Origin: Raineyella antarctica
GTDB taxonomy: Bacteria; Actinomycetota; Actinomycetes; Propionibacteriales; Propionibacteriaceae
Assembly: GCF_900092135.1 (NCBI RefSeq)
Contig: NZ_FMYF01000006.1
Coordinates: 186,001 to 250,000 of the forward strand
Direction of reading: 5' to 3'
DNA length: 64,000 nt
The notes under the pieces were generated by a model. The model had not been told where the DNA came from. It saw only the letters and a list, made by a program, of their open reading frames with translations, and ran no database searches. The translations under genes and the position numbers were made by a program. Below, piece after piece: positions 58,212-64,000 of this stretch. How positions within the stretch are numbered: position 1 is the first letter of the stretch; the number at the start of each line of letters is the position of its first letter.

Positions 58212-59582
58212 ATGGAGCCGGTGATGACGATGCATCGACCTGCGAACGGGGCCCCGATCGCAGGCGTCTGCGCTGCCCTCGCCGAGCGTACGGGGATCGA
58301 TCCGCTGATCATCCGCGTCGCGGCCATCCTGCTGGCCGTCAGCTCGGGGATCGGACTGGTCCTGTACGTGGCCGGCTGGCTGCTCATCCCCCGCGAGGGC
58401 CATGACCTCGGCATCCTGCTGGAGACGTTCCCCGCCCTCGCCACCGTCCCGCGCTGGGCGCTGCTGTCGATCCTTGCCGTCGTCCTCGTTGCGGTCGCCA
58501 TACCGGTCGGCCAGGTGACCCCCACCTCGTCGTTCCCCGCGGTAGTCATCGGGCTGGTCTACTACTTCAGTGTGTACCGCCCGCGCCACGGACGAGGGGC
58601 GATCGACTCCCGGCGCGACCGGGCGAGCGGCACAATGCCTCCGGGGCCCCCGCAGTCGCCGGGCGGCGCTCTCCCGCCAGCGCGGCCGTTCGGCTCCCCC
58701 GCCCAGGGCGCCGCCTCCGTCGGGTCCCCGACAGAGGCGGACATCCACACCGTCGTACGCCCGCCGGCCAGCGGCGACGCATCGACCGGCGCGGCCGGCA
58801 CGCACGCAGGACAGCGCGCCGAAGACCCTCGAAGGGCCACCGCCGCCGGCCCCCAGGCCTCCCCCTCCTGGGCACCGGATCCTGCGATGAGCTCCTACCT
58901 GACCCAGCCCGACCCGATCGGCCTGTACGCACCGCCGCCGCCCACCCCGCGCGCGGCACGCCTGCCGGACCCGCAGCGGCTGGGCAAGCGGACCCTTGGC
59001 CTGGTCACGCTGACCACACTCGGACTGCTGTGGACCTGGCTGTCCCTCGCCGCGACGGCTGGCCATCCGATCCCCCTGTTCATCGGGGCCGCCGCGGCCC
59101 TGGTGATCGTCGGTGGCTCGCTGGTGGTCGGCGCCTGGGTCGGCCGACCCCGCGGCCTGATCAGCGCCGCGGTGATCCTTGCCCTCCTTGCGACAGCGGG
59201 CGCGTACCACACCGACCACCCGGTCCCCCAGCCCCTGGTCGCCCCCGACAGCGTCACGTACGTAGTGTCGGACACCATGCCGGTCGCCGACAGCTGGGAC
59301 TTCGGCGCACCCACGATCGACCTGCGCGGCCTCGACCTGCGACACGACACCACCTATGACGTCCACATGAATGCCGGCTCGGTGACGATCCTGATCCCCG
59401 AGTCCGCCCGTGTCGTCGTGCACGGCCGGGTCGCCGTGGGGCCGATGACGCTGGGCGACTGGTCCTCCGACCAGCCGCCGGCGGAGGGCGTCACCCGGCT
59501 CGTGTCGCCCGGTCGTCCGGGCGCGCCGACCCTCACGATCAACGCCTCGACCGAAGTGGGCGAACTGGTGGTGAAGCCGTGA
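58212..59582 (+). CDS. PspC + LiaF-like C-terminal domain membrane protein
   Basis: 456 residues. N-terminal PspC domain (GAPIAGVCAALAERTGIDPLIIRVAAILLAV), two to three membrane segments, a long Pro/Ala/Gly-rich linker, four more hydrophobic segments (TLGLVTLTTLGLLWTWLSLAA and following) and a C-terminal beta-rich domain: YDVHMNAGSVTILIPESARVVVHGRVAVG, resembling LiaF/DUF2154. LiaF-type proteins keep the LiaS kinase silent. The next small gene is coupled by TGATG. ATG 58212 has GGATGGGGGC upstream. Confidence 0.82.
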   Translation: MEPVMTMHRPANGAPIAGVCAALAERTGIDPLIIRVAAILLAVSSGIGLVLYVAGWLLIPREGHDLGILLETFPALATVPRWALLSILAVVLVAVAIPVGQVTPTSSFPAVVIGLVYYFSVYRPRHGRGAIDSRRDRASGTMPPGPPQSPGGALPPARPFGSPAQGAASVGSPTEADIHTVVRPPASGDASTGAAGTHAGQRAEDPRRATAAGPQASPSWAPDPAMSSYLTQPDPIGLYAPPPPTPRAARLPDPQRLGKRTLGLVTLTTLGLLWTWLSLAATAGHPIPLFIGAAAALVIVGGSLVVGAWVGRPRGLISAAVILALLATAGAYHTDHPVPQPLVAPDSVTYVVSDTMPVADSWDFGAPTIDLRGLDLRHDTTYDVHMNAGSVTILIPESARVVVHGRVAVGPMTLGDWSSDQPPAEGVTRLVSPGRPGAPTLTINASTEVGELVVKP

Positions 59583-59794
59583 TGAGCACCCGCCCCACTC
59601 CCCCGCCCGGTCGGCGCCGCCGGCGCACCGACGTGCTCTCACTCGTCCTGGGCCTGATGGCCGTCATGTACGGCGGCGCGATCCTGTTCAGCCGGATGGT
59701 GCACCCGATCGATCCCGGGCTGCTCAGCGTGGCCGCGCCGGCTTCCCTGGTGATCGTCGGATTGATCGGGCTGATCGCCGGCAGCCGGACCTGA
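59582..59794 (+). CDS. Small two-TM membrane protein, unknown
   Basis: 70 residues: a Pro/Arg-rich tail, then two hydrophobic segments (VLSLVLGLMAVMYGGAILF; APASLVIVGLIGLIAGS). ATG 59582 overlaps the preceding stop by one base; a GTG at 59579 is also possible. No family recognised. Probably belongs to the LiaF-like unit. Its stop codon lies at the first unit of a 16-bp repeat array. Confidence 0.65.
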   Translation: MSTRPTPPPGRRRRRTDVLSLVLGLMAVMYGGAILFSRMVHPIDPGLLSVAAPASLVIVGLIGLIAGSRT

Positions 59795-59870
59795 TCCCGC
59801 CCGCATCTGATCCCGCCCGCATCTGATCCCGCCCGCACCTGATCCCGCCCGCATCTGATCCCGGCAGTTC
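59791..59870 (+). repeat. 16-bp tandem array over the stop of the small membrane gene
   Basis: CTGATCCCGCCCGCAT (59791-59806, 59807-59822), CTGATCCCGCCCGCAC (59823-59838), CTGATCCCGCCCGCAT (59839-59854) and a diverged fifth unit (59855-59870). Each unit carries a TGA, the first being the real stop. Confidence 0.92.
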
Positions 59871-59901
59871 CTGGCACAGCGACCCGGTGCACAATCGAGC
59901 C

Positions 59902-60597
59902 ATGCGGATCGTGGTACTGACCGGAGCGGGCATCTCCGAGGAGAGCGGTGTGGCGACCTTCCGGGGCGCGGGCGGCCTGTGGGAGGGCCACCGGGTCGAG
60001 GACGTCGCCACGCCCGAGGCGTTCGACCTGGACCCCGAGACCGTACAGCGGTTCTACGACACCAGGCGGCGCGCCGTCGCGACCGTCTCCCCCAATGCCG
60101 CCCACCACGCGCTGGCACGGCTCGAGCGTGCCCCGGGGATCGACCTCCTGGTCGTGACGCAGAACATCGACGACCTGCACGAGCGCGCCGGCACCCGGCA
60201 ACTGGTGCACATGCACGGCGAGCTGCGCCGGGCCCGGTGCCTGGCCTGCGGCGGCCAACCGGAGTGGACGGGTGACCTGGTCGACCGGCCGCCGTGCCCG
60301 GTGTGCGGGCAGCGGATGCTGCGCCCCGACGTGGTGTGGTTCGGCGAGATGCCGTACGAGCTGGACCGGATCGAGGAGGCGGTCGAGGCCTGCGACATGT
60401 TCGCGTCGGTCGGCACCTCCGGGGTGGTCTACCCGGCCGCGGGCTACGCCGCGATGGCCAAGGCGTTCGGCGCCCGCACGATGGAGCTGAACCTCGTCCC
60501 GACCGATGCGCCGCTGCCCTTCGACGAGGTGCGGGAGGGCCCGGCCACGGTCGTCGTCCCGAGCTGGGTGGACGAGATCACCGGCTCGTCGCACTGA
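59902..60597 (+). CDS. NAD-dependent protein deacylase, class III sirtuin
   Basis: 231 residues from ATG 59902 (an upstream GTG at 59887 is less typical). Sir2 motifs: VLTGAGISEESGVATFRGAGG, TQNIDDLHERAG, HMHGEL, zinc cysteines CLAC and CPVC, FGEMPYEL, SVGTSGVVYPAA. After the first motif the residues Tyr-Asp-Thr-Arg (in FYDTRRR) match the YxxR pair that in SIRT5/CobB-type class III sirtuins binds succinyl or malonyl groups. This suggests desuccinylase/deacetylase activity. Confidence 0.9.
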   Translation: MRIVVLTGAGISEESGVATFRGAGGLWEGHRVEDVATPEAFDLDPETVQRFYDTRRRAVATVSPNAAHHALARLERAPGIDLLVVTQNIDDLHERAGTRQLVHMHGELRRARCLACGGQPEWTGDLVDRPPCPVCGQRMLRPDVVWFGEMPYELDRIEEAVEACDMFASVGTSGVVYPAAGYAAMAKAFGARTMELNLVPTDAPLPFDEVREGPATVVVPSWVDEITGSSH

Positions 60598-60612
60598 CCC
60601 GGGGCGGACGCA

Positions 60613-60646
60613 CAGGAGGGGCGGACCACCTGGTCCGCCCCTCCTG
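60613..60646. terminator. Terminator between sirtuin gene and guaA
   Basis: Perfect 16-bp stem CAGGAGGGGCGGACCA (60613-60628) with 60631-60646. Bidirectional. Confidence 0.9.
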
Positions 60647-60673
60647 TCAGCGCGAGCCCCGGCCGGCAGGGCC

Positions 60674-62262
<1,589 letters not shown>

Positions 62263-62335
62263 GGCGGCAAGTCTAGGACCTCGTGGCGGCCCTGCCGGTC
62301 CCGGCCGCCACGCGGCACACGAACGTATAGGCGAC

Positions 62336-62363
62336 TTGAATACTCACCATAAGGTGTTGTATT
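62336..62363 (+). promoter_or_regulatory. cysK promoter with an embedded two-block inverted repeat
   Basis: TTGAAT (62336-62341), 16-bp spacer, TGTATT (62358-62363). Between them, ATAC-T-CACC-ATAA-GGTG-TT-GTAT forms nested inverted repeats (62340-62362), a plausible repressor operator. The start site would be within 2-3 bp of ATG 62372, so the mRNA is probably leaderless; no ribosome-binding site is visible. Confidence 0.55.
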
Positions 62364-62371
62364 ACTGGGAT

Positions 62372-63298
62372 ATGGCGCTTTTCGAGAACATCACCCAGGC
62401 TGTTGGGAACACTCCGCTCGTCCGCATCAACCGCCTCTTCGGCGACACTGCGGCCAACGTCTTTGCCAAGCTCGAGTTCTACAACCCCGGTAGCTCAGTC
62501 AAGGACCGCATCGGTGTCGCGATCATCGACGCGGCCGAGGCCTCCGGCCAGCTGAAGCCTGGCGGCACCATCGTCGAGGGCACGTCCGGCAACACCGGCA
62601 TCGCCCTGGCCCTGGTCGGCGCGGCCCGCGGCTACAAGGTCATCCTGACCATGCCCGAGACCATGTCGTCCGAGCGCAAGGCCCTGCTGCGTGCATACGG
62701 TGCCGAGCTCGTCCTGACCCCGGGCAAGGAGGGCATGAAGGGCGCCGTGGCCAAGGCCGAGGAGATCGCCGCCGAGCGCGGCGGCATCCTGGCCCGCCAG
62801 TTCGAGAACCCGGCCAACGTGGACGTGCACCGCCGCACCACCGCCGAGGAGATCTGGAACGACACCGACGGTGGCGTCGACATCCTGGTCGCCGGCATCG
62901 GTACCGGTGGCACCATCACCGGCGTCGGCGAGGTCCTCAAGGAGCGCAAGCCCGAGGTCAGGATCGTGGCCGTCGAGCCGGCCGACTCCCCGCTGCTGTC
63001 CGAGGGACGCTTCGGCCCGCACAAGATCCAGGGCCTGGGTGCGAACTTCATCCCGGAGATCCTCAACCGCGACATCATCGACGAGGTCATCACCGCGACC
63101 ACCGAGGACGCGGTGAACTTCGCCCGCGGCGCCGCCACCCAGGAGGGCATGCTGGTCGGCCTCTCCTCCGGTGCCGCCCTCAAGGCCGCCGGCGAGGTCG
63201 CCTCCCGCCCGGAGAACGCCGGCAAGAACATCGTCGTCATCATCCCGAGCTTCGGCGAGCGCTACCTCTCCACCGTCCTCTTCGAGGGCCTAGTTTGA
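62372..63298 (+). CDS. cysK: Cysteine synthase A
   Basis: PLP enzyme making cysteine from O-acetylserine and sulfide. 308 residues. [30 protein letters not shown] (PLP lysine), [25 protein letters not shown] (phosphate loop) and [11 protein letters not shown] are all intact. ATG 62372 matches the family start; the leading sequence is AT-rich and lacks a Shine-Dalgarno sequence. No cysE is in the window. Confidence 0.97.
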   Translation: MALFENITQAVGNTPLVRINRLFGDTAANVFAKLEFYNPGSSVKDRIGVAIIDAAEASGQLKPGGTIVEGTSGNTGIALALVGAARGYKVILTMPETMSSERKALLRAYGAELVLTPGKEGMKGAVAKAEEIAAERGGILARQFENPANVDVHRRTTAEEIWNDTDGGVDILVAGIGTGGTITGVGEVLKERKPEVRIVAVEPADSPLLSEGRFGPHKIQGLGANFIPEILNRDIIDEVITATTEDAVNFARGAATQEGMLVGLSSGAALKAAGEVASRPENAGKNIVVIIPSFGERYLSTVLFEGLV

Positions 63299-63349
63299 TC
63301 CACCGCACTGACCCCGGCGCCCCCGCGCGTCGGGGTGCCCGGCAGTGAC

Positions 63350-63396
63350 GACAGTGGCCCGGGTCAGGAGCTGAGCTCCTGACCCGGGCCACTGTC
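63350..63396. terminator. Terminator between cysK and the ABC ATPase gene
   Basis: Perfect 21-bp stem starting GACAGTGGCCCGGGTCAGG (63350-63370 with 63376-63396), loop CTGAG. The longest stem in the window; bidirectional. Confidence 0.92.
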
Positions 63397-63405
63397 ATGT
63401 TCCGG

Positions 63406-64000
63406 CTATCCGTTGGCGGCCGAGATCTCCGACTCCCGCTCCTCCTCGGCGAGGGCGGTGAGCTCGGCGCCGGCCTCGGCGTCCCGGGTGAGGTTCGACC
63501 CATCGGCCGTATCGAAGACGTGCACCAGCCTGGTGTCGAGCCAGAACTTGCCGGGCTTCCCACCCCGCATCCTGCTGCCCGAGTCGATCGTGACCACCAC
63601 GGTGGAGGGCATCTCGTCCTGGTCGAGGTCCCGGGCGAGCTCGTCCATCAGCTGCTTGGTGCTCGGGTCCGGCTCGTAGTCGATGTAGGCGTACTGCTCG
63701 TTGCCGAGCCACTCGGTGTGCCTCGGTGTCGCCTCGAAGGTGGTGCCGTGCGCCCGGACCGAGTCATCCACGAAGTCGTCGTCCTCGAAGAACTCGGGGC
63801 GTACGCCGAGGATCACGTGGTCCCGGCTCCCCGCGGCCTTCAGGACCTTGTCCGGCACCGCCAACAGGCCGATGGGAGTGGCGAGCTTGTCCCCTTGGAC
63901 CTTCGCCGGGAGGAAGTTCATCGACGGTGAGCCGATGAAGCCCGCGACGAACAGGTTGACCGGCTGCTCGTAGAGCTCCCGGGGGCTGGCCACCTGCTGC
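63406..64000 (-). CDS. Sugar ABC transporter ATPase (UgpC/MsmK type), C-terminal part
   Basis: Partial; the 5' end lies beyond 64000 and the frame is open to the edge (residues Gln-Gln-Val before ASPRELYEQP). The ELYEQPVNLFVAGFIGSPSMNFL stretch is the hinge after the nucleotide-binding domain of carbohydrate ABC ATPases, and ILGVRPEFFEDDDF is the regulatory TOBE/OB-fold entry. Walker motifs are not in the window. A longer-than-usual C-terminal tail ends TALAEEERESEISAANG. Partners lie outside the window. Confidence 0.85.
   Translation of the reverse strand, partial: QQVASPRELYEQPVNLFVAGFIGSPSMNFLPAKVQGDKLATPIGLLAVPDKVLKAAGSRDHVILGVRPEFFEDDDFVDDSVRAHGTTFEATPRHTEWLGNEQYAYIDYEPDPSTKQLMDELARDLDQDEMPSTVVVTIDSGSRMRGGKPGKFWLDTRLVHVFDTADGSNLTRDAEAGAELTALAEEERESEISAANG

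Overview
The window is high-GC (about 70%) chromosomal DNA from an actinobacterium. GTG starts are frequent, ATGA stop/start overlaps are common, and terminators are U-less hairpins. An acyl-CoA carboxylase beta/epsilon pair with a matching biotinylated alpha subunit, a B12-dependent acyl-CoA mutase, succinyl-CoA synthetase and malate dehydrogenase, together with the gene order, suggest a Propionibacteriaceae-like organism. That assignment is an inference. No rRNA, tRNA, CRISPR array, insertion sequence, prophage or origin is visible.

Region 1 (1-17 kb): LytR-CpsA-Psr protein, purK-purE, trpS, gtrA, birA facing the acyl-CoA carboxylase beta/epsilon-maf run, two decaprenyl-phosphoryl-arabinose-type genes (UbiA-like synthase, DprE2-like reductase), a degenerate LamB/YcsF protein, the biotin carboxylase/BCCP alpha subunit, lpdA, purine nucleoside phosphorylase and a phosphohexomutase. 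From recalled gene order this resembles the M. tuberculosis Rv3267-Rv3308 neighbourhood. Region 2 (17-26 kb): CPBP protease, an acetate permease operon (DUF485-actP) with a CRP-type operator, a TPP riboswitch driving a CytX-like permease, an AbiEi/DUF559-like gene among repeats, metG and a small membrane protein. Region 3 (26-40 kb): nucleoside salvage operon (M20 amidohydrolase-cdd-add), large subunit of a split methylmalonyl-CoA-type mutase, CorC-like transporter with a phosphotransferase, folP2-like gene, secreted phosphatase/phospholipase, purU, mdh, DUF3017 and folD. Region 4 (40-54 kb): purH-purN-PerM-like protein, a proline-rich anchored protein, sucD-sucC, the small B12-binding mutase subunit, an M23 peptidase and pcrA, an order matching Rv0949-Rv0957. 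Region 5 (54-64 kb): PLD/cardiolipin synthase-like protein, GlsB/YeaQ protein, a LiaFSR-like PspC regulatory set, a class III sirtuin, guaA, cysK and the end of a sugar ABC ATPase.

The genes are mostly housekeeping, but they link biotin, the acyl-CoA carboxylase, methylmalonyl-CoA/succinyl-CoA interconversion and the TCA cycle with purine, folate and one-carbon metabolism. The least explained signals lie outside the genes: (i) a family of 15-22 bp tandem repeats that abut start or stop codons, most strikingly a sixfold duplication of a Shine-Dalgarno plus ATG module in front of purE; (ii) strong over-representation of the palindrome CGTACG in every codon phase; (iii) a symmetric nested palindrome in the purH-folD gap; and (iv) CCGCGGA-type repeats around the AbiEi-like gene.
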